DNA of 64,000 nucleotides from Streptomyces orinoci (GCF_003121295.1 NZ_PHNC01000031.1:374439-438438); one strand, 5' to 3'. Positions 51,072 through 59,150 are shown, numbered from the stretch's first letter. A program made the numbers and translations. Notes: generated by a model from the letters alone, not told the origin.

Positions 51072-51500
51072 TCGCATGGGGCCTGCCTCCCTTTGGCTCA
51101 CCGGTCTCCTGGAGTTGAGCGGTGCGTGTGGCCCATCTGTGGCCTGTGCCAGAGCGGGCCCGGACGGGGCTTTGGATGTGACGGGACGTCTCCTGGCGCC
51201 GGCCTCGGGATGTTGCGCCAAGTCCCGCGGTTGTCGGCCAACTGCTCTGCTGTCAGGAGGTCGTCCATGCTCTTCTTCCGCAGGCGGATCGCGGCCCCGA
51301 TCAGCGCGTGAAGCGGGGCATGGGTTGCGGTGCGCCGGGGTCGGCGAGCGCGCCGCTGGGGGATGGCGGAGCTGTGGTGCGGGGGTGGGTCGCAGGCCCG
51401 GCGGCCCGGGTTCGGGTGGCGTGCCGTCTCCTCGGGCTCATGCTCGGATAGGAAGGACAGGGGGAGGACAAGGAGCCGACGAGGCTGAGGTGGAGTTGCC
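51072..51500. other. Region downstream of tRNA-Ser without a recognisable gene
   Basis: About 430 bp with no supported coding frame. On the minus strand, near 51225-51270, a frame reads MDDLLTAEQLADNRGTW; the first part looks like the start of an Xis/MerR-type helix-turn-helix protein as found in tRNA-integrated elements, but similarity ends after about ten residues. It may be the residue of a lost integrated element, or chance. Confidence 0.35.
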
Positions 51501-52106
51501 ATGACCACACCCCGGGACTTGATGATCATCGCCATGGACGTGGCCCCCAGCCGCCCCGTGGAGCAGGGCGAGATGTCGCTCGCGCTGGCGGGAGCGGAGC
51601 TGGTGGAGCTGCTGGGGGCGGGGGCCGTCACGCTGCGGGACGACCGGATTGTGCCGGGAGGCGCGATGGTGCCGGGGGACCGGTTGCTGGAGCAGGCCGC
51701 GGGATCGCTCGTGCGGGAAGAGCCGTATGAGTCGGTCGAGGACTGGCTGTGGCGCAGGGGCCGTGATCTGGCCCCGGCCTATCTGGCCGCTCTGGAGGGG
51801 GAGGGGCTGGTCAAGCGGCAGGGGCATGGGTGGATGCCGTTGCGGGAGGGGCGGGTGGCGCTGGTCGATTCGTCCGATCGCCGCCGGGCGGCGGACCGGT
51901 GGGCGGCGGACGAGCCGGTGCTGCTCGCGCTGGCGACGGCGGTGGGGATCCGCGACGAGGGGGCCGGAGACACCCCGGAGGTCGCTGATGAGGAGGTGGA
52001 GGCGGTGCTGGCGGTGGTCGTCGGGGCGGTGGTGGAGCTGGAGGGGGTACGGCAGCGCCGGGCGATTGAGCAGGAGGCGTTCGACAACATTTGGCGGGTG
52101 CCGTAG
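51501..52106 (+). CDS. GPP34 (GOLPH3-like) family protein
   Basis: A 201-residue soluble all-helical protein of the GPP34 family, which in eukaryotes (GOLPH3/Vps74) binds phosphatidylinositol 4-phosphate on Golgi membranes; the many streptomycete copies have no settled role. Recognisable segments are LALAGAELVELLGAGAVTLRDDRI, EDWLWRRGRDLAPAYLAALEGEGLV and DEEVEAVLAVVVGAVVELEGVRQRRAIEQEAF. The ATG at 51501 is preceded by a weak GGTGGAG site. It stands alone, 484 bp after the tRNA and 124 bp before the convergent reductase gene. Confidence 0.9.
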   Translation: MTTPRDLMIIAMDVAPSRPVEQGEMSLALAGAELVELLGAGAVTLRDDRIVPGGAMVPGDRLLEQAAGSLVREEPYESVEDWLWRRGRDLAPAYLAALEGEGLVKRQGHGWMPLREGRVALVDSSDRRRAADRWAADEPVLLALATAVGIRDEGAGDTPEVADEEVEAVLAVVVGAVVELEGVRQRRAIEQEAFDNIWRVP

Positions 52107-52229
52107 GGGACCCCCGGGGCCTGCCTGTGCGGTTGGCCGTTGGCCGATCGCTGGGACGCTGCGCGCCGGGCGGACCGGACCAGAGGGGCCGTACCCGGCC
52201 GATGGCATGGCCCTGCCGCCAGACGCTGC

Positions 52230-53330
52230 CTAAGCGGCCGCGGCCAGCGGGGGGTAGTCGGTGTAGCCGGTCTCGCCGCCGGTGTACATGGCGTACTCGT
52301 CCCGTACGGGGTTGAGCGGGGCGCCGGTGCGTAGCCGTTCCAGCAGGTCTGGGTTGGCCAGGAAGGCGCGGCCGAGGGCGATCAGCTCGGCGCCGGCGTC
52401 CAGCAGCCGTTCGCCCGCCCGGCGGCCGCCGTCGGCGGGGAGGACGGGGCCCAGTGCCGGGTTGGCGATCAGGGTGCCCGGCCACAGCTTGCGGATCTCC
52501 TGGAAGAGGGGCTGGTCCGGATCGGCGAAGACCAGGTGCAGATAGGCGAGGCCGGTGTCCGCCAGGGCCTGGACGAGGGTGGGGTAGAGGGCCTCGGTGT
52601 CGTCTTCCCGGATGCCGTTGACGGTGTTTCCGGGGGATATACGAATCCCGACCCGCTCGGGGCCGATCGCCTCTGCCACGGCATGGGCCACCTCCACTAC
52701 GAACCGGACGCGGTGGGAGGCCGGGCCGCCATAGGCGTCGGTGCGGTGGTTGGTGTTGCGGGAGAGGAACTGGTGGAGGAGGTGGCCGTTGGCGGAGTGC
52801 ACCTCCACGCCCTCGAAGCCCGCCGCCACGGCGTTACGGGCGGCCGTGGCGAAGTCGGCCACGGTGGAGCGGATGTCGGCGGTGCTCATCTCCCGTGGGA
52901 CCAAGGCCGGTTGACGTCCACTCGGGGTGTGGATCGTCTCGGGGAGCGGGATGGGAGACGGGGAGACGGGCGTCAGCCCGCTGTTGTCGGGGTGGCCGAC
53001 CCGGCCGCCGTGCTGCAGTTGCAGGAACATCCGGCCGCCTGCCCGCCGCACCGCCTCGGTGACGCCGCGCCATCCGGCCACCTGGGCCTCGGTATGGATT
53101 CCGGGGATGTTGGGGTAGGTCTGGCCCACCGCGTTGGGCGTGGTGCCCTCGGCGATGATCAGACCCGCGGAGGCCCGCTGGGCGTAGTAGGCGGCCATCA
53201 GCGGGCCGGGGACGCCGTCGGCGCCGGCGCGGTTACGGGTCAGCGGGGCCATCGCCAGCCGGTTGGGGAGTGGGAGCGGGCCGAGGCGGGTGGGGTCGAA
53301 GAGGCGGGAGTCGTGTGGGGTGTTCGCCAT
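52230..53330 (-). CDS. Old yellow enzyme family alkene reductase
   Basis: A 366-residue FMN-dependent ene-reductase of the NemA/OYE class that reduces activated C=C bonds of enals, enones or nitro compounds with NADPH. FMN and substrate residues are clear: LAMAPLTRNRA (Thr contacts the flavin), FLQLQHGGRVG, the His/Asn pair of EVHSANGHLLHQFLS, and LIALGRAFLANPDL. The ATG at 53330 is only 7 bp downstream of a MerR-type -10 element and has no ribosome site, so the transcript is probably leaderless. It is divergent from a MerR regulator gene that very likely controls it. Confidence 0.94.
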   Translation of the reverse strand: MANTPHDSRLFDPTRLGPLPLPNRLAMAPLTRNRAGADGVPGPLMAAYYAQRASAGLIIAEGTTPNAVGQTYPNIPGIHTEAQVAGWRGVTEAVRRAGGRMFLQLQHGGRVGHPDNSGLTPVSPSPIPLPETIHTPSGRQPALVPREMSTADIRSTVADFATAARNAVAAGFEGVEVHSANGHLLHQFLSRNTNHRTDAYGGPASHRVRFVVEVAHAVAEAIGPERVGIRISPGNTVNGIREDDTEALYPTLVQALADTGLAYLHLVFADPDQPLFQEIRKLWPGTLIANPALGPVLPADGGRRAGERLLDAGAELIALGRAFLANPDLLERLRTGAPLNPVRDEYAMYTGGETGYTDYPPLAAAA

Positions 53331-53336
53331 GTCCGT

Positions 53337-53368
53337 ACGGTAGAAGTTGACACCGGTGTCAGATTCAA
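53337..53368 (-). promoter_or_regulatory. MerR-type promoter of the OYE gene with palindromic operator
   Basis: Reading leftward, -35 TTGAAT (53368-53363) and -10 TACCGT (53342-53337) are separated by 20 bp, longer than the usual 17 and characteristic of MerR-activated promoters. The spacer contains the perfect 14 bp palindrome TGACACCGGTGTCA (53348-53361). The start codon at 53330 follows the -10 by 6 bp. Confidence 0.75.
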
Positions 53369-53396
53369 GTGCGCGGTCAGGGAGGGGGGATGAGGG

Positions 53397-53888
53397 TTGC
53401 GGATAGGTGAACTCGCCCGGCGCAGTGGAGTCAGCGAGCGGTCGCTGCGCTACTACGAACAGCAGGGGCTGCTGCGTTCGGAGCGGACACCCGGTGGTCA
53501 CCGCAACTATGGGGAATGGGCGGTGGACCGGGTGATCCGCATCCAGGCTCTCTACGCGGCCGGGCTGTGCAGCAGGAAGATCGCTCAGCTGCTGCCCTGC
53601 CTGCGGGACGAGGACGGGGGTCCCAGTGAGGCCGCCACCGGTCGGCTGGTCAGCGAGCTGGTCGCGGAGCGGGATCGCATCAACGGGAAAATCGCCGACC
53701 TGATCCGGTCCCGGGCGGTCCTGGAGGAGGCCATCGACTCCGCCTTGGGTGGGCTGGGCGCGGTGGGGGTTGGTGCGGACGGCACGGACAGTGCGGACAG
53801 TGCGGACGGGGCCTTGGCCGATTTGGGCGCCGCTTCGGCTTTGGACGGTGCGTCGGGGGTGTCCGGCGCGTCAGTACCCAACTCGTAG
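53397..53888 (+). CDS. MerR family transcriptional regulator
   Basis: A 163-residue MerR regulator. The winged helix is MRIGELARRSGVSERSLRYY, then EQQGLLRSERTPGGHRNYGEWAVDRVIRIQALYAAGLCSRKIAQLLPCL, followed by the dimerisation coiled coil (about 80-120). There is no metal-type Cys pair in the effector region, and the tail is a low-complexity Asp/Ser/Ala/Gly run. It starts with TTG at 53397, GGAGGGGG lying 8 bp upstream; the ATG at 53390 is out of frame. Close relatives beside ene-reductase or oxidoreductase genes respond to electrophiles or drugs. Confidence 0.9.
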   Translation: MRIGELARRSGVSERSLRYYEQQGLLRSERTPGGHRNYGEWAVDRVIRIQALYAAGLCSRKIAQLLPCLRDEDGGPSEAATGRLVSELVAERDRINGKIADLIRSRAVLEEAIDSALGGLGAVGVGADGTDSADSADGALADLGAASALDGASGVSGASVPNS

Positions 53889-54030
53889 GGAAACGCGGGA
53901 AGTTAGCCCCTCCGGGGACAGTCCTCCCGGCCCGGACCGGGGCAGCCCGCCCTCGGAGGGGAGCCCTCATGGGACCGCCCTTGGGGCGCAGGCCCGAAGG
54001 GCAGGCTGTCGGCGGCTCGGACATGTGCCA

Positions 54031-54085
54031 GGTGCGGGCTGTGTGTGGCTGGTCGCGCAGTTCCCCGCGCCCCTGATGGGGCGCC
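54031..54085 (+). repeat. 55 bp dispersed element, copy 2
   Basis: Same core and same length as the copy at 27325-27379, ending in the hairpin GCGCCCC/GGGGCGC with a 4 nt loop. It lies free in the 354 bp gap between the MerR gene and the membrane operon; the rest of that gap shows no gene. Confidence 0.85.
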
Positions 54086-54242
54086 CCAGCCGTAGGCCAA
54101 GAGCCGTCAGCCGGCCAAGCGCCCGCACCCCTCGCCGCCCGCTCGGCGGAGTTCCGGTCGCCTTCGGGCGGCGGCCGGGTTTGACTGGCGAGCAGTCGAA
54201 ACCACCTCGCCTTGTGGCGGAATCACGCGCGGAGAGGACGAC

Positions 54243-55580
54243 ATGCCGCCCAGTGACGAGGGTCCGGAGCCGGAGGGCCCGCCAGAGCCGAGCTCGGATG
54301 AACTACGCAGGCTGCGTAACCGGCTGGACCGGCTGGAGGCCGGTGCGGCGCGGCGCGGCCCTGGGCGGCCGCTGCGCAACGCCGCCGCCGTGGTGCTGAT
54401 CGTCATCGCCGCGGTGCTGTCCATGCCGGCCGTACTGGCGGTGTGGGCGCACGATCAGGTGGCGGACACCGACCGCTTTGTGGCCACCATGGCGCCGTTG
54501 GCCGGCGACTCCGCGGTGCGGGACGCCGCGGCCAAACGGATTGCCACCACCGTGGTGGACAAGGCCGATATCCCGTCCCTGGTCGGCCAGTTGTCCCGGG
54601 CGGCGTCCGAGCAGGGGGTGCCGCCCCGGGCGGCCGACCTGATCCATCGGCTCAGCGGGCCGATCGACAAGGGTCTGACCAGCCTGGTGCACGATGTGGC
54701 GCACCGGGTGGTGTCCAGCAAGCAGTTCGCCACCGTCTGGACCGGCGCGCTCCGCGCCTCCCACAACGCCTTTGAGAAGGCGTTGAGCGGCCGGGGCGGC
54801 GGGGTGCTGGGGATCAAGGGCGACCAGGTGACCGTGGACCTGGCACCCGCGCTGGACCGGGTCAAGAAGCGACTGGTGGACGCCGGGCTGGACGTCGCCG
54901 GGCGCATTCCGCCGGTGCATACCGACTTCGTGGTCTTCGACTCCCCGGACCTGGCCCGGTACAAGACCTGGTTCCGGCTGCTGGGGCTGGCCGGTGACTG
55001 GCTGCCGCTGATCACCGTGCTGATCGCCGCGCTCGGCGTCTTCCTGGCCACCGGCCGGCGCAAGGCGCTGATCGGGGCGGCGCTGGGCCTGGTGGTGGCC
55101 ATGGTGGTGCTGGGGGTCGCGCTGGCGGTGTTCCGGTCCTTCTATCTGGACCACCTTCCGGGCGGTGTCTCACCCGGCGCGGCGGGCGCCGTCTATGACG
55201 CACTGGTGCGGTTCCTGCGACAGGCGGTACGGGCGGTGGGCGTGCTGGCGGCGGCGGTGGCGATCGGGGCCTTTCTCACCGGGCCCTCGCACCCGGCGGT
55301 CACCGTGCGCACCGCCTGCGGCAGCGGGATCGCCGCGATGCGGCGGGTCGCGGAGTCGGCCGGGTTCCGGGCCGGTCCGGCCGAGCGGTTCACCCGGCGG
55401 TTCCGGCGACCGATCGGGGTGGCGATCCTGCTGGTCGCCGCCCTGGTGTTCGCATTCTGGGCGCATCCGACCGCGCTGGTGGTCTTCTGGTTCGTGGTGG
55501 CCGTGCTGGGGGCGTTCGCCATCCGTGAGTTCCTCGCCCCGGGCCGCGCCGGGGACGTGGATTCCCGGGCGGTGCCATGA
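54243..55580 (+). CDS. Integral membrane protein of unknown function
   Basis: A 445-residue protein. It begins with an acidic Pro/Glu tail and a short coiled coil (SSDELRRLRNRLDRLEAGAA), one helix (VVLIVIAAVLSMPAVLAVWA), a large extracytoplasmic domain of about 190 residues (ADTDRFVATMAPLAGDSAVRDA and onward), and four more helices with cytoplasmic loops. I do not recognise a named family beyond similar actinobacterial hypothetical proteins. The ATG at 54243 has GGAGAGG 6 bp upstream. It overlaps the next gene by 4 bp (ATGA), so it is translationally coupled to the YihY-type gene. Confidence 0.85.
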   Translation: MPPSDEGPEPEGPPEPSSDELRRLRNRLDRLEAGAARRGPGRPLRNAAAVVLIVIAAVLSMPAVLAVWAHDQVADTDRFVATMAPLAGDSAVRDAAAKRIATTVVDKADIPSLVGQLSRAASEQGVPPRAADLIHRLSGPIDKGLTSLVHDVAHRVVSSKQFATVWTGALRASHNAFEKALSGRGGGVLGIKGDQVTVDLAPALDRVKKRLVDAGLDVAGRIPPVHTDFVVFDSPDLARYKTWFRLLGLAGDWLPLITVLIAALGVFLATGRRKALIGAALGLVVAMVVLGVALAVFRSFYLDHLPGGVSPGAAGAVYDALVRFLRQAVRAVGVLAAAVAIGAFLTGPSHPAVTVRTACGSGIAAMRRVAESAGFRAGPAERFTRRFRRPIGVAILLVAALVFAFWAHPTALVVFWFVVAVLGAFAIREFLAPGRAGDVDSRAVP

Positions 55581-56791
55581 CGGACCACGGCCCTGAGGGG
55601 GCCGGCTCTTCCGGCTCTTCCGGCTCTTCCGGCCCGTCTGGCCCTTCGGGGTCGTCCGGGCGGTCCGGGCGGTCCGGGCCGTCTGGATCGTCTGGTCCGT
55701 CGGGGGCATCCGGGCCGTCCCAGCCATCCGGGTCGTCCGGGCGGTCTGGGCCGTCTGAGCCGTCCGGGCGGCCTGGGGCCTCTGGGTCGTCCGAGCCGTC
55801 CCAGCCGCCCGGGCCATCCGGGCGGTCGGAGCCGTCCGGCCCGTCCGAGCCGTCCGAACGGTGTGGCCCGTCCGAGCCGTCCGGGCGCCCCTGGCGGTTC
55901 GGGCGGCCCCGGCGGTCCGAGCGGTCCGGGCGGTTCCGGCCGCACGGGCATGGGACGGCCCGGCACCCCGGTCACCGGGGCGGGCATGAGCACCCCCGGC
56001 TGACCGCCCTGGATCACAAGCGGCGTACCGCCGTGGAGCACCTCAGGGCCGGCGAGGCCGGCACCCTGTGGTCCCGGCTCACCGCGGTGGACTTCTTCGG
56101 CAACTCCTTCCAGCTGGCGGCGCTGGCGATCCTCTGCTTCTTCCCCCTGCTGATCGTGATCACCAGCGCGGCGGACCGCAGTACGGCCGCGGTGCTCGCC
56201 GGCTGGCTGGGCCTGGACCACCGGGCGTCCCAGGCCGTGGCCACCCTCTTCAACTCCGGCAGCAACTCCAGCGGTCTGACGGTGGTGAGCGTGGTGATGC
56301 TGGTGCTCGCCGCCCTCACCGTCGCCGGCACCCTGCAGAACTGGTACGCCAGGGTGTTCGGGGTATCGGTGCACGGCTGGCGGGTGATGGCCGTCCGGCT
56401 GCTCTGGCTGGCCTCGATCCTCGGCTACGGGGCCGCGCATGCCGTCGCCGGGCGGGCGCTGGGCAAGGTCGGCGGTCCGGTGCTGCCCTTCCTCGTCGGG
56501 TTCGTCCTGTCCACGCTGTTCTGGTGGTGGAGCATGGCGGTCCTGCTGGCCGGAACGGTGCCCTGGCGGGAACTCCTTCCGGCGGCGCTGGTCACCGCCT
56601 TCTGCTGGATGGGGCTGGGCGTCTTCTCCGCGCTCTACTTCTCCCAGGCGATCGTCACCAATGAGCAGCGCTACGGCCCCATCGGCGTAGTCATGATCAT
56701 CCTGTCCTGGGTGGTGGCGGTGGGGGTGGTCATCCACCTCGGCTCCGTCATCGGATACCGCTACCGCGAACGCCGGGAGGCCCGCCGATGA
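55577..56791 (+). CDS. YihY/BrkB family membrane protein with SGX-repeat tail
   Basis: A 404-residue protein. The C-terminal 260 residues are a YihY/BrkB-type six-helix domain (TAVDFFGNSFQLAALAILCF, PLLIVITSAADRS, NWYARVFGVSVHGW, QAIVTNEQRYGPIGVVMIIL), a family wrongly called ribonuclease BN in the past and of unknown transport role. The first 115 residues are almost pure Ser-Gly-X tripeptides (SGS, SGP, SGR, SEP), coded by diverged 9 bp repeats, passing into a basic Arg/His stretch. Such a tail is absent from ordinary YihY proteins. It is coupled by 4 bp overlaps to both neighbours. Confidence 0.85.
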   Translation: MTDHGPEGAGSSGSSGSSGPSGPSGSSGRSGRSGPSGSSGPSGASGPSQPSGSSGRSGPSEPSGRPGASGSSEPSQPPGPSGRSEPSGPSEPSERCGPSEPSGRPWRFGRPRRSERSGRFRPHGHGTARHPGHRGGHEHPRLTALDHKRRTAVEHLRAGEAGTLWSRLTAVDFFGNSFQLAALAILCFFPLLIVITSAADRSTAAVLAGWLGLDHRASQAVATLFNSGSNSSGLTVVSVVMLVLAALTVAGTLQNWYARVFGVSVHGWRVMAVRLLWLASILGYGAAHAVAGRALGKVGGPVLPFLVGFVLSTLFWWWSMAVLLAGTVPWRELLPAALVTAFCWMGLGVFSALYFSQAIVTNEQRYGPIGVVMIILSWVVAVGVVIHLGSVIGYRYRERREARR

Positions 56792-57324
56792 GGGCGCCGG
56801 ACCGGCGCCGTACGCCGGTTATGGCGGCCCTGCGCCCGCTGGCCACCGCGACCGGCCTGGTGCTGGCCTACTATCTGCTGCCGCTGGACGAGCGGGTACG
56901 GGGCGGTACCGGCGTCAGCCTGGTCCTGGGACTCCTCGGGGTGCTGCTGCTCTTCCTCCGGCAGTGCCGTTCCATCGGGTACTCCGCCACGCCCCGGCTG
57001 CGGGCGGTGGAGATGCTGGCCACGGTGGTGCCGCTGTTCCTGCTGCTGTTCAGCGCCGTGTACTACCTGCTGGAGCGCAATGAGCCCGGCAGCTTCAGCA
57101 CTTCGCTCAGCCGCACCGCCGCCCTGTACTTCACGGTCACCGTGTTCAGCACGGTCGGTTTCGGCGATATCGTCCCGCACTCGGACAGCGCCCGGATCGT
57201 CACCATGGTGCAGATGGCCGCCGACATCCTGCTCCTGGGCGTGGCCGCCCGGGTGGTGATCGGGGCCGTGGAGACGGGGCTGCGCCGCCGGGACGGTACC
57301 GATGAACCGCCCGACGACGCCTGA
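56788..57324 (+). CDS. Potassium channel family protein
   Basis: A 178-residue ion channel subunit with four predicted helices. The pore loop between the last two contains the filter motif TVFSTVGFGDIVPHSDSAR, so it should conduct K+ as a tetramer. There is no voltage-sensor Arg ladder and no RCK domain; the short C-terminus ends in charged residues. It is the third gene of the coupled membrane operon (ATGA overlap with the YihY-type gene) and convergent with the lipoprotein gene. Combined expression of a channel with a YihY-type protein suggests a role in ion or osmotic balance, which is inference. Confidence 0.9.
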   Translation: MRAPDRRRTPVMAALRPLATATGLVLAYYLLPLDERVRGGTGVSLVLGLLGVLLLFLRQCRSIGYSATPRLRAVEMLATVVPLFLLLFSAVYYLLERNEPGSFSTSLSRTAALYFTVTVFSTVGFGDIVPHSDSARIVTMVQMAADILLLGVAARVVIGAVETGLRRRDGTDEPPDDA

Positions 57325-57347
57325 AACCAGGGGAGTTGGCCCCGGTC

Positions 57348-58022
57348 CTACTTCCAGGTGATGCCCTTGCCCAGGGTGAAGGGCTCGCCCCAGTACTCGG
57401 CCGCGGCGACCTTCACCGAGGACGAGGGTGCGAGCGACACGGCGCAGCCCTGAGCGGTCTTGCCCTGGGTGAAGCCGCTCGGCAGGTCCTCGCGCTTGCA
57501 CTTGTCGAAGTCGCCTATGACCATGACGTCTTGCGCCTCGGTGCCGTCCGGCAGCAGGCCCTTCATATGGCCCACGGTGCTGTAAGCCAGGTCCGTGTTA
57601 CCGGTGTTGGTGATGGTGTAGCGGATGTAGTAGGGCACCTTGCCCTTCACCTGGTCGCCGAGGTTCAGCGAGGCCAGGTCGGCCGGGTTGCCCTGCTCGA
57701 TCGAGGTGACGGCCAGGTCGATCCTGCCCTTGGTGGTGGTGCCGTAACTGAACGGAAGGTGGGCCGCCTGACCCATCTTCAGGGTTTGCCCGGCCTGGGC
57801 GTCGCCGCTGTTGGTGTCGCCGCTGTTGCCCGGAGTGTTCGCGCCGGTGGGTGCGGTGGCGTTGGCACTGGCGCCGGCGGCCGGCTTGGACGAGCTGGAC
57901 GAGCTCGGCGAGCTGGCGTCGGCGGGCTTGTCGTCCGGACCGCAGGCGGTCAGGGCGAGAGCGCCGATGGCCAGGAGACCGCTCAGCCGCAGGGCGGCCT
58001 TACGGGTGTTGATGGCGTTCAT
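57348..58022 (-). CDS. Lipoprotein of unknown function
   Basis: A 224-residue exported lipoprotein: signal sequence with lipobox LTAC (Cys27), then a 50-residue Ser/Ala/Asn/Gly-rich spacer, then a beta-rich domain resembling DUF4352-like extracellular domains (IRYTITNTGNTDLAY). Three further cysteines (DKCKRED, QGCAVSL) could form a disulphide. No partner gene is obvious. The 278 bp upstream hold a short run of degenerate GTGCGT/ATGCGT repeats (58035-58066) and no gene. Confidence 0.85.
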   Translation of the reverse strand: MNAINTRKAALRLSGLLAIGALALTACGPDDKPADASSPSSSSSSKPAAGASANATAPTGANTPGNSGDTNSGDAQAGQTLKMGQAAHLPFSYGTTTKGRIDLAVTSIEQGNPADLASLNLGDQVKGKVPYYIRYTITNTGNTDLAYSTVGHMKGLLPDGTEAQDVMVIGDFDKCKREDLPSGFTQGKTAQGCAVSLAPSSSVKVAAAEYWGEPFTLGKGITWK

Positions 58023-58300
58023 TGCGTGGTTCCCCCGTGGTGCGTGATGCGTAGTGCGTGGTGCGCAGCGCTGTGATCAGGCTGCTCACTGAGTGACTGT
58101 CATGATCATTGCATGACGTGGTGAGGTGTCCGGTCCGCTCGGGTTCGGCTATGTACGGTTCGCTACGGCCTTGCGGCGGGACGGTGACGGTCGTGACAGT
58201 GGTGACACGTGGGAGAGGTCAGGCACGGGGAACTGCGCGTCCGGCCACGCACGGGCTGCGGCCGGACGGCGAGGGCCGAGAAAGTGTGAGGTCTGTCAGG

Positions 58301-58504
58301 TCAACTCGCTCGCCAGTGGCGGTGGATGACCTCGCGGTAGGTGGTGTGGGTGGGGTTGCCGTCGAGGTGCTGGGTGGCCCAGTCGTGGGCCGCTTCGAAT
58401 TCCGGGTCCGGGCGGGAGGCGGCGCCGCAGACGGTGCAGTGCATGGCGAAGGTGACGGGTGTGGCGCACTCGGCCTCCGGCCGGAGGGTGCGGGTTGTGC
58501 TCAT
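58301..58504 (-). CDS. DUF7848-type small protein
   Basis: A 67-residue protein matching a very common streptomycete small family. It has a CTVCGAAS zinc-like pair (MHCTVCGAASRPDPEFEAAH) and the ending DWATQHLDGNPTHTTYREVIHRHW. Members are nearly always next to a small partner and a helix-turn-helix regulator gene, as here. The start ATG overlaps the stop of its partner by 4 bp. The function is unknown; the open frame to 58801 runs through the partner gene and is a shadow. Confidence 0.82.
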   Translation of the reverse strand: MSTTRTLRPEAECATPVTFAMHCTVCGAASRPDPEFEAAHDWATQHLDGNPTHTTYREVIHRHWRAS

Positions 58505-58743
58505 CCGGTGCGCCTGCTCGCGGAGTTGGCGGCCTGGACGTTGGCGGTCAACCGCTCGGCGGGGGTGGCGGGGCGTACGGCGTGGGGTTCCGCGTCCCAT
58601 TCGAGCCCGCCTCGGGGTGGGCGCAGTTGCAGGAACTTGCCTTCCCTGGCCATGACTTGGCCCAGTCGGCCGGTTCGGGTGTCTACGACGTAGGTGCCGG
58701 GTTGGGGGTCTTGGGTGGGGGCGGGGTTGGGTTGCGTAGGCAT
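58501..58743 (-). CDS. Small conserved hypothetical protein, partner of DUF7848
   Basis: An 80-residue protein with the pattern GTYVVDTRTGRLGQVMAREG, then KFLQLRPPRGGLEWDAEPHAVRPATPAERL, which reads like a small SH3-like barrel (a strand pair around a conserved Gly, then the W-D/E-P-x-x-V/L element). The family is widespread in streptomycetes beside regulator genes and has no assigned function. It starts at the ATG at 58743 with GGAG upstream and is divergent from the GntR gene, sharing a 150 bp control region. Confidence 0.82.
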   Translation of the reverse strand: MPTQPNPAPTQDPQPGTYVVDTRTGRLGQVMAREGKFLQLRPPRGGLEWDAEPHAVRPATPAERLTANVQAANSASRRTG

Positions 58744-58830
58744 GGGGCTCCGCTCCTGTTGGGTGGGTGGTCGGAGTCACCGGTCGGTGGTGTGCCCACA
58801 CGGTAGGCGGACCTGTTCAGCCCTGTCCAT

Positions 58831-58883
58831 GGATATACACGGACATCCAGGTCTATGAGCACACGGATATTCGTGCGTACAGT
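58831..58883. promoter_or_regulatory. Candidate GntR operator/promoter region
   Basis: The direct repeat ACACGGAYAT occurs at 58837-58846 and 58861-58870, 24 bp apart. The second copy lies in the near-palindrome CACGGATATTCGTG (58862-58875), and the first in GGAT-N10-ATCC (58831-58848). TACAGT (58878-58883) is a possible -10 for the GntR gene, 10 bp before its ATG. Confidence 0.55.
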
Positions 58884-58893
58884 CACCCGCGTG

Positions 58894-59136
58894 ATGGAGT
58901 TCAATCCCACGCGCCCGAAGTGGGCCCAGATCGCCGAGGTCATCCGCAAGCGCATCGCGACGGGCGAGTACCCGGAGCACCACAAGATTTCGGAGGTGCG
59001 GCTGGAAGAGGAGTTCGGCGTCGCCCGTGGGACGGTGCGCAAGGTTACGGCCGCTTTGCGCGAGGAGGGGCTGATCATTACGACCCAGGGCATGGGGTCG
59101 TTCGTTGCGGAACGGGGCGGCCGGAAGCGGGGCTAG
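58894..59136 (+). CDS. Short GntR family regulator
   Basis: An 80-residue protein consisting of little more than a GntR winged helix (MEFNPTRPKWAQIAEVIRKR, IATGEYPEHHKISEVRLEEEFGVARGTVRKVTAALREEGLI, then TTQGMGSFVAERG). There is no effector domain, so it resembles the small GntR proteins encoded beside DUF7848 pairs and in integrating elements. I prefer the ATG at 58894, where similarity begins and which lies 10 bp after a likely -10; the ATG at 58855 would put 13 extra residues inside the operator. It probably represses itself and the divergent pair. Confidence 0.88.
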   Translation: MEFNPTRPKWAQIAEVIRKRIATGEYPEHHKISEVRLEEEFGVARGTVRKVTAALREEGLIITTQGMGSFVAERGGRKRG

Positions 59137-59150
59137 CCCCTGCGTTTGGG

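Noticed and set aside
58505..58801. Extended form of the DUF7848 protein (166 residues)
   Set aside because: The extension is Arg/Pro/His-rich and runs through the 80-residue partner gene in another frame.
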